Assembly (NCBI GenBank): GCA_028877215.1
Contig: JAPPFJ010000033.1
Coordinates: forward strand, 300,144 to 364,143
Length of the DNA: 64,000 nucleotides
Reading direction: 5' to 3'
DNA from: Gemmatimonadota bacterium
GTDB lineage: Bacteria; Latescibacterota; UBA2968; GCA-2709665
The position numbers and the translations under genes are program-made. Shown here piece by piece: positions 1 through 9,075 of this stretch. Positions within the stretch are counted from its first letter, which is position 1; each line of letters opens with the position of its first letter. The notes beneath the pieces were generated by a model. The model was not told the origin of the DNA. It did no database searches and saw nothing but the letters and a program-made list of their open reading frames with translations.

Positions 1-38
1 GCATTTCGGCGCTGGCAGATCTGATTTGACGTCTTTCC

Positions 39-68
39 CTTTGTGTCTTCGTGTCTCCGTGTGAGGCC
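39..68 (+). repeat. Dispersed 'TTTGTGTCTTCGTGTCTCC' repeat, copy 1
   Basis: A short sequence built from TTTGTGTCT/TCGTGTCTCCGTGTGAGG units. A near-identical copy lies at 58243-58271, upstream of the sodium/solute symporter gene. Similar phrases are common in intergenic DNA of environmental bacteria. No reading frame is supported here. This stretch and the hairpin and repeat that follow fill the first 414 bases, which contain no credible gene. Confidence 0.6.
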
Positions 69-86
69 GATTTACCGGGTTTTTCT

Positions 87-111
87 CCCTCTCTCCTGGC
101 AGGAGAGAGGG
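87..111. repeat. Perfect hairpin (11-bp arms, 3-nt loop)
   Basis: CCCTCTCTCCT at 87-97 and AGGAGAGAGGG at 101-111 form a perfect 11-bp inverted repeat around GGC. No T-run follows on the plus strand, so it is not a canonical intrinsic terminator. A looser version (CCTTTCCTCTCCTGCAAGAGAGG) occurs near 13189-13210, at the edge of another copy of the neighbouring repeat family. Confidence 0.6.
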
Positions 112-149
112 CCGGGGAGAGAGGTCTGCGGGGCCGGGGGGAGAGGTCG

Positions 150-385
150 GTTAAAGGCCGTGAGAAGGTAGAGGGGAGACGATGGAAAAAAGGCGGGTAG
201 AGGTAAGAGGGTAGACGGTAGATGATATCCTTGCCCGGTGTGTTTTTCCTTTCTGCCTCCGGCACGAGAAAAATCCTTACAAGGCTGGAAATCTCTCCCG
301 TCTCACGTCTTGCGTCTCACCAGGTGGTGGGGCGGGGTGTGGTCTTCTACCCTCTTCCCTCTTACGTCTACCCGCATTTAGTCGA
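150..385. repeat. Purine-arm/core/pyrimidine-arm repeat, copy 1
   Basis: A purine-rich arm (GGTAGAG, GGGTAGACGG units, about 150-218) leads into a core at about 219-302 that contains GATATCCTTGCCC, TGCCTCCGGCA and AATCTCTCCCGTC. A pyrimidine-rich arm (TCTTCTACCCTCTTCCCTCTTACGTC) follows. The same core occurs at 13281-13360, 27187-27265 and 38908-38995, in both orientations. The arms can pair with each other. No ORF is conserved between copies, so this looks like a non-coding dispersed element. Confidence 0.75.
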
Positions 386-414
386 TAGCTTCCTTGATGC
401 AAGGAGATTTCGAT

Positions 415-2826
415 ATGGTTCAAATGTCAGACACCACGGAACTGAAGGCGCCGTTCATGCCGGCGGAGGAGAATGAACTCAGCCGCCGCTACCTGAGGAT
501 GATCGAGAAGTGGATTCCAACAGGCGTCGAGTATTTCCAGGAATGGCCGGACAGGCCGAACTGCGGGCATTTCTTCGGAGGGTGTCACTGGTACGGCGGT
601 GAGACGGCGCCGCCGGTGGAGACGTTTGCGCTTGCCAGCATCTCCCCGGAGTATGATGAGAAGGGCGTCGGCGTTTCCAGGAGCGACCTTCAGCGAATGG
701 CGATCATGGGCTTGCGGTACCTGTGCTTCACCCACGATTCGGGGCCGCCGGACTGCGTGCGGCCCGCCACGGGAATGGGACGGCCCGAGATCTGCGGCAC
801 CAAGTGGGGCGAACGCGGGCTGGGGTTCTTCAAGGAAAGCCAGTGCGGCCATGGCATTTCCTTGCTGGCGCGGGTGTGCCTGTTGTTGCGGGACCGGATT
901 GACGACGAGACCTGGATGATGATGGCGCGGGTACACGCGGACTATGCCGGCAGGTTCGGGAATATGGCGCCCAAGAGCGGCATCTATGTGGATACGCAGA
1001 TGGAAGAGAACGCCTGGACCTCCAACGGGTTGACGTCGTGCCACTTGTTCCTGGAACGCCACGAAAACGCCGCCCAGTGGGAGGCCACGTGCAGACGCTG
1101 GATGTATTCCACCTGCGCGACGCCGCAGGACGCAAAGGACCGGGGCAGGTTGAACGGCGCCTCGGCGGCGGCGCTGGCAGGAAAGATATTCACCGCGCTG
1201 CCGGACTATTGGGCGGAAAACCACGGGATGGTACACCCGAACTACACCGCATCGGGCGTTCGGCCGCTCACGTCTGCGGGAGCACAATTGAAGCTGTGGG
1301 GACGTGAACTGCCGCCGGAGGTGTTCTGGAACCGGCGCAGGGTGTACGAAAATCTGAAGGCGATGACCGATGGATCGGGATACGCCCAGGCCGTCCAGGG
1401 GATGGACTGGCATTATCTGCCAACCACCGGAAGCGAGACCCCGCATTCGGCGGCAGCCGTGTTCTTTGATGATCCGGACGCCGCCGCGCTTCTGCGCCGA
1501 GGGCTCCGGAATGCCGAACTGCGGCAGGATGGGAACGAAGGGCGGATGTACGACAGGGATTTCGCCGAACGGGCGCACGACCAGCAGGATCCCATGATCA
1601 TGCGGGAAGTCACCATCGGCGCGGTCGCGCACCAGTACGTGTTTCACCGGATGTTCGGACCGGGGCCGCAGCCCACCCCCGAAGACGAACTCGAACGCCG
1701 ATTGGCCGGGGTACGGGAGTATCCGCACGCGGGTTTCGTCCATCACCGGCACCCGAAGGGACAGACTTCGTTTTCCTGGCGGAATTCCGTGATGGCGATG
1801 CCGCTGACGAGGGAGGGGATCTACACGATCGCGCCCTGTTCGGACAGCTGGATGGGAAGACCGGTGGTGAAGGGGCGGCCGGACAGCCATCGACTGAAGC
1901 GGGTGCGCGTGACCGACTGCGACGACGGGTTCGCCGCCGCCATGGTCATGGACCGGTGCCAGGAGTCCCTCCGACAGGAGGTGTTGTTCGCCAGCCTGCC
2001 CGATGGACGGGCCCTTTCATTCGAGCGGTTCACGGCCCTCGAAGACCTCACGGTGGAATCCCTCGACCAGGGATTTCTGCGGATTACCAATGAACACTTC
2101 CCGCTATTCGAACCGAACTGCCGCGGCGTCCGCACTCTCTACCGGCCCGACGGGTCGACCGACTACCGGGGCTGGCTCGGCGATCGCGAAGAGGACGATA
2201 TCGAAGATCGCCTGGGCCAACCGGCATGGCTGAATATCGACGACCGGCTGGGAGTCGTGTTTTCGGGTACGGGCGACGCGGTTTATCTCAATCGACACTA
2301 TTACAGGCCCTATCGCGCGATCGCGGATGATCTCACGCTCTCGCACCAGGAGCATGAAAGGTCGCTGCGGGCCGGCGACGATGCCGGCACCCTGGCGGCG
2401 TTGGTGATTCCCGAGCAGGCCCACGAGGGCACGTCTTCCAGTCGTCTCGACGTCCTGACAGGGCCGGAACAGAGTGCGTGCCTGGTTACCGACGGCTACC
2501 TCGCGGCCGCCAATTTCGCCGGCAACCGCAGGATTTGCGGGTTCGCTCGGTCCCGTTGCGAGGAAATCGTTGTCTACACGGGCGCTGCGGTCGTTGCGAA
2601 TGGAGATACCGTACGGTACGACGTGCCGCTCAACAGCGTGAGCGCCTGCCTTCTGGCCGCGACGCACTCGCTGCGCGTGGATGGAGATGTAAGCGCCGAG
2701 ATCGCGTCGGACGGCGGAATCTATGTGACGAACACCGGTACCGAACGACAGGTGGCCGGGATCTCAAGCGGTGAAAATGCGGGCGAAGAACGGTCGATCG
2801 ACGCCGGACAGACGATACGCATCTAA
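415..2826 (+). CDS. Large uncharacterised protein, possibly a carbohydrate lyase-type fold
   Basis: The ATG at 415 is chosen because AAGGAG (401-406) lies 8 nt before it; the upstream TTG/ATG at 394-397 would place that Shine-Dalgarno sequence inside the gene. The product is about 803 residues with no signal peptide or membrane segment. The first ~400 residues are rich in helix-forming stretches and Trp/His/Tyr; the second half looks beta-rich. That order (helical toroid followed by beta-sandwich) occurs in polysaccharide lyases and heparinase II/III-like proteins, but I cannot point to a diagnostic catalytic motif. It precedes an alpha-galactosidase-like gene in the same direction, which favours a carbohydrate role. 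Function is inferred only. Confidence 0.7.
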   Translation: MVQMSDTTELKAPFMPAEENELSRRYLRMIEKWIPTGVEYFQEWPDRPNCGHFFGGCHWYGGETAPPVETFALASISPEYDEKGVGVSRSDLQRMAIMGLRYLCFTHDSGPPDCVRPATGMGRPEICGTKWGERGLGFFKESQCGHGISLLARVCLLLRDRIDDETWMMMARVHADYAGRFGNMAPKSGIYVDTQMEENAWTSNGLTSCHLFLERHENAAQWEATCRRWMYSTCATPQDAKDRGRLNGASAAALAGKIFTALPDYWAENHGMVHPNYTASGVRPLTSAGAQLKLWGRELPPEVFWNRRRVYENLKAMTDGSGYAQAVQGMDWHYLPTTGSETPHSAAAVFFDDPDAAALLRRGLRNAELRQDGNEGRMYDRDFAERAHDQQDPMIMREVTIGAVAHQYVFHRMFGPGPQPTPEDELERRLAGVREYPHAGFVHHRHPKGQTSFSWRNSVMAMPLTREGIYTIAPCSDSWMGRPVVKGRPDSHRLKRVRVTDCDDGFAAAMVMDRCQESLRQEVLFASLPDGRALSFERFTALEDLTVESLDQGFLRITNEHFPLFEPNCRGVRTLYRPDGSTDYRGWLGDREEDDIEDRLGQPAWLNIDDRLGVVFSGTGDAVYLNRHYYRPYRAIADDLTLSHQEHERSLRAGDDAGTLAALVIPEQAHEGTSSSRLDVLTGPEQSACLVTDGYLAAANFAGNRRICGFARSRCEEIVVYTGAAVVANGDTVRYDVPLNSVSACLLAATHSLRVDGDVSAEIASDGGIYVTNTGTERQVAGISSGENAGEERSIDAGQTIRI

Positions 2827-2930
2827 TGGCGAGACGGATGATCCGGCAAACACTCAGTCTGTCGGATGACGACCCGGCCGTCTTTCATTCGCTCCGGCTG
2901 ACCGTGCATCGAATCCGGATCACTCCCCCT

Positions 2931-3040
2931 TGAGGGGGAGTCGCAGAAGCCAAGCCGGTCCTCAGGTTTGTCCTTAGCCTGCGGTCGCGCAGCCTGTAGA
3001 AACCGGCGACGGCTGATGCGGTGGGGGGATTTCAACGGCT
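2931..3040. repeat. Dispersed repeat 'CCCCCTTGAGGGGGAGTCGC', copy 1
   Basis: It begins with a CTCCCCCTTGAGGGGGAG palindrome followed by TCGCAGAAGCC and ends with GGCTGATGCGGTGGGGGGATTTCAACG. The same two ends occur at 57186-57280 with a different middle. It lies in the 460-bp gap between the first two large genes; no gene is visible in that gap. Confidence 0.7.
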
Positions 3041-3141
3041 GACCGAAATGCCGTCATTGAGCGAGTTGAAGCCAGGAAGTTGCCTGTGCTGCTTGCGTTG
3101 TTTACGTCGAGCCGCTCGAAACGAGGTCGTCGAATCGCGTT

Positions 3142-3219
3142 CATTGAGCTTGTCGAAATGCCCGCGATTCGGTTCCCTTCGACATCCTATGCCGGCCCTT
3201 CGACAGGCTCAGGGAACGG
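3142..3219. repeat. REP-like repeat with inverted TGAGCTTGTCGAA ends, copy 1
   Basis: CATTGAGCTTGTCGAAATGCCCGCG and the inverted CCTTCGACAGGCTCAGGGA form a stem-like unit of about 78 bp. Related copies lie at 12615-12684, 38545-38638 and, partly, 57222-57249. REP-like units of this type (TTCGACAAGCTCA) are widespread in environmental bacteria. No coding capacity is seen. Confidence 0.75.
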
Positions 3220-3286
3220 CTAAAGACAAGCGCAAAAGGGGCCGCGCGGTTTTCCCTGGATATCAAAATCACGAGGAGACATTTCC

Positions 3287-5821
3287 GTGAATGAACAGTG
3301 CATACTTCAAAACAGCGCCCTTTCCCTCAAATGGGATGGGGAAAGTCTCCAGGTGGAGAATCGACGATCGGGTCTCCGCCGCACCTTTGATTCTCCGGCT
3401 TTCATGATCCGGCTCGGCGACGTTGAGATTCCGGCTGACCATTTCATTCAGACCGGTATGCAGGCCGGTTCGGACGAGGTGGCGTTTGACTATCGTCACG
3501 AGACGACCGGCATACGGGCCCGGGTGCGGTACTGGATCGAAGGAGAGAATCCCTGGTTCAGGAAGCAGTTGACGCTCGAGGCGCCGGACAGTCCGAGCGC
3601 GCCGACCCCGGACCGGCTCTGGGTGGATATACAGGATCAACCGCCGCGTCCGATGCGACGGGTGGGATACAGCGTCCGCGGCGGGCCCGACGCGGAAGAA
3701 CAGTCCGGGCTCGACTCATACGCCCCGCCGGTACCGGGTTGCGGGTATCCGGTGTGGGCCGGAGACTGGTTTGTCGGGCTCGAGCATCCGGTGGGGTTTG
3801 TGGTTCCGGGCGACAGGCTGGAACTCTTCCACCACCCTGTGTGGGACGACGAACGGCGCATTGAAAGCTACACCGCGGTCTACGGCGCGGCAGAGCGTCA
3901 TGAAGAGGTGCGAGACGCGTTCATGGACTATCTCTGGCAGGTTCGCCTTCCCAGGCTGTCGAAGCCGATTTTCCATCTCTCCGTAGGATGGTCGGTACGT
4001 TATCTGGGCAACCGGGAGTATCTCGACTCGTTCGATATGAACCAGGCCTACGCCGAGGCGGTATCAGACCTCGGCCTGACGCCCGACTCGCTCGCGTTTG
4101 ACGCGGGCTGGTTCGACAGGAAGTCCATCTACAGGCACAAGGGTGACGATGAGGAGGATTCGCGGCTCATCGCGTTTGCGGAAAACTTGAAACAAAAGGG
4201 GTTTTCGCTGGCATTGTGGGTGACGCACAACGGTCCGGTGGGTTTCGACACCGACTGGATTCAGGAACAGGGATGGCGGGTTGGCGAAGGACCCGGCTCC
4301 TACGGAAGCGGAACGTTTGTCGTCATGGCGCAACCGTCCTTCGAAGAGGCCGTGGCGCGGCGCTGGGAGCGGCTGGTGAGGGACGTGGGGACGGCGCATC
4401 TGAAGATCGATTGGGACAACGAGTGCGCCACCCATCCCGATTTCCAGGAACGTCTACCCACGCCACATCATATGCGCGAGGCCTCGATCAACGCGTTCAA
4501 TCGGATCGACCGCCGGCTGCGGGCGATCAATCCCGCGCTGGTGACGCGGAACGGATGGTGGCCCAGCCCGTGGTGGCTCTGCCTGGCGAACCACACGTGG
4601 CTGATACATTCCGGGGATTGCGAATACGCGTCCTGGCCGGCCCGCACCCAGCGCGACCGGGCCCTGACGCACCGGGACACGGTTTATTATCAGATCATGC
4701 GCAAGGCGGAAACGCCCATCTTCTTCGACGGGTATGACAATCACGAATTCGTACAGGCATTGACCAACGCGTTCGGCGATCCGGACCACACCTGGCTGGA
4801 CAACCTCGTGCTGGCGTCCTGCCGCGGCACCACCTATATGCCGATGCCGATCAATCCCGAGAGCCTGAGAGAGAACCGGGCGGAGCAACTGCAGGCGATG
4901 ATGGACTGGATGCGTTTCAACGCCGACGGACTGGGCACGAAGGAAACGCGGATGGTGCTGGGGAATCCGGCCTTCGGCGAGGTCTATGGCTTCCTGCATC
5001 CTTCGGATGGAAACGCCTGGCTCCTGCTCCGCAATCCATCGGTTGAGCCACAGACCGCGGATCTTCGCGCGGACCTCGGATTGGGGTATGCGCCGGGGAC
5101 CACACGGCAGGTTTATCCCTTCTGGCAGGATCTTCATGGTTCCGTAACCTTGCTGGGGAACGAAGTCCGCTTGCTGAAGATCTATGCCGACGAACAGGAG
5201 GACGTCTCGCCCATACCGGACGCGCCGTTCATGGCGCGGTTGTGCGATGGAGGATGTGAATACCTGTTTCCGGGGGACCGTCGGCTAACGGCCGACGTGG
5301 GGCCCGCTGTGCATCCGGATATGCAGATCCCCGGTCTCTCCGCCGAGGCAACCTGCGATGAACTCAACGAAGGGGCCCACAGGATGCAGTGGTACGTCGC
5401 GGTGGGGCACCGGTTCGAGCGTCCGGAACTGCAGGTCGTCCTGCTCGGACCGGAGGAAGTGCTGGAAGGCGTGAATGTCCGCGCCGGCGGGTCGCGGTAC
5501 AAGGGTGTGCCTTCAAGATATTCGTACGTGACCCAGCGCATCCACCGGCAGGGCAGAAGCAGCCACGGCTCGGCCAGGTTTCTGGCGCCCGTGGGACCGA
5601 GGGAACGTGACGACTATCTTTTCAACATCCACGACAGCGGATGGGCCTCGGTAACGGTGGATCTTACCGGCGAAGACCTGGACGCACTGACGGTAAGGGC
5701 CTGGATTGCCGGGTACGAGGCGCCCGCCAGGCAGACGATTGTCCGGGATGCGCCGCCGATGGCCGGCCCCCTTCTCCCGGTCCATCCGTACGGATTTTCC
5801 AGATGCATCGAGATCAGGTGA
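3287..5821 (+). CDS. Alpha-galactosidase-like (clan GH-D type) glycoside hydrolase
   Basis: The start is GTG at 3287, 8 nt after GAGGAG (3273-3278). The product has 844 residues and no obvious signal peptide. An N-terminal beta-rich region (about 1-220) precedes a TIM-barrel-like region (about 225-560) with LAFDAGWFD, then LKIDWDNE, whose Asp375 fits the nucleophile of GH36/GH27-type enzymes (K-x-D context). HSGDCEYASWPART follows, with Asp444 a candidate acid/base. The C-terminus is beta-rich. The family hydrolyses alpha-galactosides or related glycosides; the true substrate is unknown. The next gene begins 50 nt later and is probably co-transcribed. Confidence 0.75.
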   Translation: MNEQCILQNSALSLKWDGESLQVENRRSGLRRTFDSPAFMIRLGDVEIPADHFIQTGMQAGSDEVAFDYRHETTGIRARVRYWIEGENPWFRKQLTLEAPDSPSAPTPDRLWVDIQDQPPRPMRRVGYSVRGGPDAEEQSGLDSYAPPVPGCGYPVWAGDWFVGLEHPVGFVVPGDRLELFHHPVWDDERRIESYTAVYGAAERHEEVRDAFMDYLWQVRLPRLSKPIFHLSVGWSVRYLGNREYLDSFDMNQAYAEAVSDLGLTPDSLAFDAGWFDRKSIYRHKGDDEEDSRLIAFAENLKQKGFSLALWVTHNGPVGFDTDWIQEQGWRVGEGPGSYGSGTFVVMAQPSFEEAVARRWERLVRDVGTAHLKIDWDNECATHPDFQERLPTPHHMREASINAFNRIDRRLRAINPALVTRNGWWPSPWWLCLANHTWLIHSGDCEYASWPARTQRDRALTHRDTVYYQIMRKAETPIFFDGYDNHEFVQALTNAFGDPDHTWLDNLVLASCRGTTYMPMPINPESLRENRAEQLQAMMDWMRFNADGLGTKETRMVLGNPAFGEVYGFLHPSDGNAWLLLRNPSVEPQTADLRADLGLGYAPGTTRQVYPFWQDLHGSVTLLGNEVRLLKIYADEQEDVSPIPDAPFMARLCDGGCEYLFPGDRRLTADVGPAVHPDMQIPGLSAEATCDELNEGAHRMQWYVAVGHRFERPELQVVLLGPEEVLEGVNVRAGGSRYKGVPSRYSYVTQRIHRQGRSSHGSARFLAPVGPRERDDYLFNIHDSGWASVTVDLTGEDLDALTVRAWIAGYEAPARQTIVRDAPPMAGPLLPVHPYGFSRCIEIR

Positions 5822-5870
5822 GGCGGCGCGCAACTGAAATTGTATTGTCCTTCTGAAGGGAGGCTTTGAA

Positions 5871-6749
5871 ATGGCGCTGAGGCACGATGCGGGACAGAAC
5901 GTCTGGCACTTCGAGACCGAGCAGATGGCGGGCTACATCCAGCCAGACGGGGACCGGCATGGGATCAAGGAGTTGACGCATAAACCGACGGGCGCGCAGG
6001 TGGTACACCCGAAATACGACCTCCTGAATCTGTTCTTCATGTTTTCGCAGAACCACTGTATGGGACAGGCCCGAGAGAACGAGCGCAGCATTACGGCCGA
6101 GGGTGATTCCATCAACGTACACTGGGCGCCTACGGACAATCACAAGGCCGAGATGACCGCCAGGTACGAGGTTGTGGAACCCAATGCGGTTGACCTCTCC
6201 ATTACCGTGAAGTCGAACTGGCCGTACCCGGCGTATGAGGTGTTCCTTTCCAACTATTTCGATCTGTCCCTGCGGCCTTATGTGTACGTCCAGGGCAGTC
6301 CGTTCGACATTCCCGCGGACCGGCCGCGGTGGATCGCGCCTGAAGTGAATGACGTATTCGTGGGAACGGGACTGGTTTTCTCAAGGGACCAGCACGCCGC
6401 GCGCCGGTCTACCGATGGACGATGGGACCGTATCTGGGGCCTATACCAATGGAATCCCCAACGGTTTTTTGAATCGCCGGTGATCATGAGCGCGAACCTG
6501 GAAACGGGCGTTGCAGGCGTACTGATGTCCAGGCCCCAGGACTGTTACGCGGTCATCAGCGGATACCAGAGCGAGAACATGAAGGACCCGTTCAGGGACC
6601 AGAATCCGCTCTACCTCTCGCTGTTCGGAGATGACTTCCGAGTCGGGGATGAACGGACCGTGCAAGTGCGGTTCGCCGTCACCGAAATCGACGAATCGAT
6701 GACGCAGCCCCTCGCGCTGTACGAGGCGTTTATGGAAGAGAAGGGATAG
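5871..6749 (+). CDS. Uncharacterised cytoplasmic beta-rich protein
   Basis: ATG at 5871 follows AAGGGAGG (5856-5863). The 292-residue product has no signal peptide or membrane segment. It is rich in alternating hydrophobic strands and aromatic residues (YVYVQGSPFDIP, WDRIWGLYQWNP, FFESPVIMSANLETG), suggesting a beta-sandwich or mutarotase-like fold. I do not recognise the family. It lies 49 nt downstream of the glycosidase-like gene with a good ribosome-binding site, so a carbohydrate-linked role is plausible by context only. Confidence 0.7.
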   Translation: MALRHDAGQNVWHFETEQMAGYIQPDGDRHGIKELTHKPTGAQVVHPKYDLLNLFFMFSQNHCMGQARENERSITAEGDSINVHWAPTDNHKAEMTARYEVVEPNAVDLSITVKSNWPYPAYEVFLSNYFDLSLRPYVYVQGSPFDIPADRPRWIAPEVNDVFVGTGLVFSRDQHAARRSTDGRWDRIWGLYQWNPQRFFESPVIMSANLETGVAGVLMSRPQDCYAVISGYQSENMKDPFRDQNPLYLSLFGDDFRVGDERTVQVRFAVTEIDESMTQPLALYEAFMEEKG

Positions 6750-6836
6750 GGCAGGGCGTGTAACGACGGCCAGAATCGAGATTCCGGCAGAGCGGAAATG
6801 CGCCTTTTGTTCGACAAAAGACTCGCAGGTGTAGGC

Positions 6837-6881
6837 GTCTAACTCGACACTGACACGATTGGCTCGTGCTGCAGGTTAGAC
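6837..6881. other. Inverted repeat GTCTAAC/GTTAGAC in intergenic region
   Basis: GTCTAAC (6837-6843) and GTTAGAC (6875-6881) flank 31 bases in the gap between the carbohydrate genes and the ubiquitin-like operon. The loop is long and no T-run follows, so it is a weak terminator candidate. It could equally be an operator upstream of the promoter at 6964-6992, for example for the XRE regulator in the same locus. Confidence 0.3.
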
Positions 6882-6963
6882 ACCGCGAACTTTTGAGACC
6901 GTAGATGTTCAGGAAAAATTACGTGACTGATCTTCATCAACAAAAAAAATTGCGAAAAAGCAA

Positions 6964-6992
6964 TTGACTTTCAAATAAGCAATGCATATATT
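6964..6992 (+). promoter_or_regulatory. Sigma70-type promoter of the ubiquitin-like operon
   Basis: TTGACT (6964-6969) and TATATT (6987-6992) are separated by exactly 17 nt in a locally AT-rich patch, 41 nt before the first start codon. AAGGAGAG (7022-7029) then precedes ATG 7034. This is the best promoter-like sequence I found in the window and it marks the start of the Ubl-E2-JAB/E1 operon. Confidence 0.7.
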
Positions 6993-7033
6993 TCTATTAC
7001 AACCATCACAACCACCTTCCAAAGGAGAGAGAA

Positions 7034-7303
7034 ATGACTGCTAAAGACGCCGTAGCAGAGGACATTCTTCTCAAGACCGTTACCATTGAAGTAAATGACC
7101 ACAAGGTCGAGATGCCTGCAGGACCAGCGACGGGACTTGAGATCAAAGAGGCGGCCATTAAGCAGGGTGTCAGCATTCAGCCGAACTTCGTGCTGCAGGT
7201 TCAGCTGCCGAATGGATCGAGCAAGGTGATCGGAAACGACGACAAGGTTCTATTGACCGAACATCTCGCCTTCACCGCCATCGCTGCGGACGATAACAGC
7301 TGA
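7034..7303 (+). CDS. Ubiquitin-like protein (multi-ubiquitin family, single domain)
   Basis: The 89-residue product matches a single copy of the bacterial 'multiubiquitin' type beta-grasp domain: VTIEVNDHKVEMP strand pair, GLEIKEAAIKQGV helix, then VLQVQLPNG and the closing LTEHLAFTAIA strand. Family proteins usually carry one or more such repeats and sit beside E1-, E2- and JAB-like genes, as here. The C-terminus is AADDNS, without the Gly-Gly tail of classical ubiquitin. It therefore may be trimmed, conjugated through another residue, or act as a non-covalent partner. It is the first gene of the operon, with a promoter at 6964-6992; the E2-like gene begins 21 nt later. Confidence 0.75.
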   Translation: MTAKDAVAEDILLKTVTIEVNDHKVEMPAGPATGLEIKEAAIKQGVSIQPNFVLQVQLPNGSSKVIGNDDKVLLTEHLAFTAIAADDNS

Positions 7304-7324
7304 CCGTTAGAGTTAGGACGCACC

Positions 7325-7711
7325 GTGAAGCAGGATGTCGCTATTGCGATCGAGGAACTGAAGCAGGCATTTCCTGCTTCGGATGTGAGCAGTCTGGAGG
7401 ACGGGAGCGGGGGTGCATACGTTGTCGTTGAACCAGTGAACATTGGGGAACGATACCATCCTTCGTCCACATGGCTCGGGGGCCATATCTCGCCGCTCTA
7501 TCCATACGCGGACATTTACCCAATGTTCATCGGCGAGAACGTGTGTCGCGTGGACGGCGTAGCCTTCGCGCCACCAGTTACTGCCGGTGCCCAATTCTTC
7601 GGCCGATCCGCCCTACAGGTCTCCAGACGCAACAATCAAACACAAAACTACCCGCAGACGGCGGTGGCCAAGTTCCTCAAAGTACTGCATTTCTTGGAGG
7701 AACTCCGATGA
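7325..7711 (+). CDS. E2/UBC-like protein of the prokaryotic E2 family E type
   Basis: GTG start at 7325 with AGGA upstream; 128 residues. A strand meander (GGAYVVVEPV), a YHPSSTW segment, LGGHISPLYPYADIYPMFI (the 'P-x-YP' flap typical of UBC folds) and a terminal helix TAVAKFLKVLHFLEEL follow in order. The only cysteine, Cys74 (ENVCRVDG), lies just after the flap where an E2 active site would be, and GRSALQVSRRNN resembles the conserved Arg/Ser stretch of the bacterial E2-E group. Its stop overlaps the next start (ATGA, 7708-7711), implying translational coupling with the E1. The assignment rests on fold-pattern reading and gene order. Confidence 0.65.
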   Translation: MKQDVAIAIEELKQAFPASDVSSLEDGSGGAYVVVEPVNIGERYHPSSTWLGGHISPLYPYADIYPMFIGENVCRVDGVAFAPPVTAGAQFFGRSALQVSRRNNQTQNYPQTAVAKFLKVLHFLEELR

Positions 7712-9075
7712 AGCAGGAGTCTTGCGACATCCTGGTGACTTATGAGAATCACAAGCGAATCATGGAGCACCTATTTCCCGGCGACCGGGACGAGTACGGT
7801 GCAATCCTGCGCGCCGGGGTCGTGCGCAACGGGTCTTACATGCGCCTGTTGGTACAGCATGTTCAGCCGGCGGAGTTTGGAACGGACTACGTCGCGGGCC
7901 AATACGGCTACCGCGCGCTGACTCCAACCTTCATTCACCGCGAGATCCTCCAGTGCCGGGACCAGGGGTTAGCCTACCTTGCTATCCACAATCACGGAAG
8001 CGGTCGGCGCGTCGATTTCAGCCGCGTCGATATTGAATCGCACGAACGCGGTTACCCCGCTCTCCTCGACATTGGCCGCGGGGTCCCAGTTGGCGCCCTA
8101 GTGTATGGCCGGCGCTCCGTCGCTGCCGATATCTGGCTGCCCGATGGCAGCCGTCGATCTCTAGGGACCTATCGAATCGTCGGCGATGAGATTACGAGGC
8201 TTTACACCAAACCCCGCCGAGCGCGTGAGTCAAACGGCGAGCATGATCGCCAAGTACGTATGTTTGGTGCGGCTGGACAGCAGATCCTGAAAGCAAGCAA
8301 GGTAGCGGTCATTGGGCTCGGCGGTGTTGGTTCATTAGTGGCGGAATACCTTGCGCGACTTGGGATCGGGAATCTCGTACTCATCGATCCGGACGAAATT
8401 GAGAGCAGTAACCTTTCCCGTGTGGTTGGCGCGACCCGCGTCGATGTCGAAACGTGCCAACTAAAAACCCAGATCGCGGTTCGTCACGCACGCGAGATGG
8501 CAATTGATGCTACGATGCATCCGGTCGCCGCCGACGTCTCGCGTCAGTCCGTCGCCCATATTCTGCGCGACTGTGACTTCATATTCCTGGCCGCAGACTC
8601 CATGCGAGCCCGGCTCGTCGTTAATGCGCTTGCACACCAGTATCTCATTCCTACGATTCAAATGGGTGCCAAGATACGGCGAGGGAATCACGGCAAGCTC
8701 GAAGATGCGATGTGTGCGGTGCGACATATCAGGCCAGGGTCCGGCTGCCTTTGGTGCAACGGACTGATCGATCCCACGCAGCTCGCGATTGAGGCGAAGT
8801 CAGACAGTGAACGCAAGGAACAGGCCTACGGGGTACACGAAACCAACCCTAGCGTGATCACCCTGAACGCTGTCGCTGCCGCCCACGCGGTCAATGACTT
8901 TCTATTCGACTACTTGGGGCTGCGAACCGGTGGAGTAGAAACAGCCTATCACCACTTCCATTTTCATCGCGGTAAAGCGCAACGTGTCATTCCGCGTCGT
9001 GATCCGGAATGCAGGGAATGCGTCCACAGGTTGGCCATGGGTGACGGGCTTGAACTTCCGGTAGTGGAGGGATAA
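7708..9075 (+). CDS. JAB metalloprotease - E1 (ThiF) fusion protein
   Basis: The start is ATG 7708, preceded by GGAGG (7696-7700) and overlapping the E2 stop. The 455-residue product has an N-terminal JAB/JAMM deubiquitinase-like domain with Glu29, H94-N-H96, Ser105 and Asp108 (HxH-x8-S-x2-D). An E1-like Rossmann domain starts near residue 196, with GLGGVGS (203-209), LIDPDEIESSNLSR (Asp227, Asn235, Arg238) for ATP binding, and zinc cysteines C347-x2-C350 and C435-x2-C438. No obvious conserved catalytic cysteine is seen in the crossover loop. The expected job is to adenylate the Ubl C-terminus and hand it to the E2-like protein, with JAB trimming or removing it. Confidence 0.88.
   Translation: MKQESCDILVTYENHKRIMEHLFPGDRDEYGAILRAGVVRNGSYMRLLVQHVQPAEFGTDYVAGQYGYRALTPTFIHREILQCRDQGLAYLAIHNHGSGRRVDFSRVDIESHERGYPALLDIGRGVPVGALVYGRRSVAADIWLPDGSRRSLGTYRIVGDEITRLYTKPRRARESNGEHDRQVRMFGAAGQQILKASKVAVIGLGGVGSLVAEYLARLGIGNLVLIDPDEIESSNLSRVVGATRVDVETCQLKTQIAVRHAREMAIDATMHPVAADVSRQSVAHILRDCDFIFLAADSMRARLVVNALAHQYLIPTIQMGAKIRRGNHGKLEDAMCAVRHIRPGSGCLWCNGLIDPTQLAIEAKSDSERKEQAYGVHETNPSVITLNAVAAAHAVNDFLFDYLGLRTGGVETAYHHFHFHRGKAQRVIPRRDPECRECVHRLAMGDGLELPVVEG

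Noticed and set aside
150..385. Possible CRISPR array in the purine/pyrimidine tracts
   Set aside because: No regular repeat-spacer spacing; the repeated units are the arms of a single dispersed element.
427..1890. 487-aa open frame on the minus strand
   Set aside because: Fully overlaps the plus-strand gene 415-2826; Arg/Pro-rich composition, no ribosome-binding site; a shadow of GC-rich coding.
7471..7707. Upstream extension of the JAB-E1 frame
   Set aside because: Overlaps the E2-like gene in another frame; ATG 7708 has a good GGAGG and ATGA coupling.
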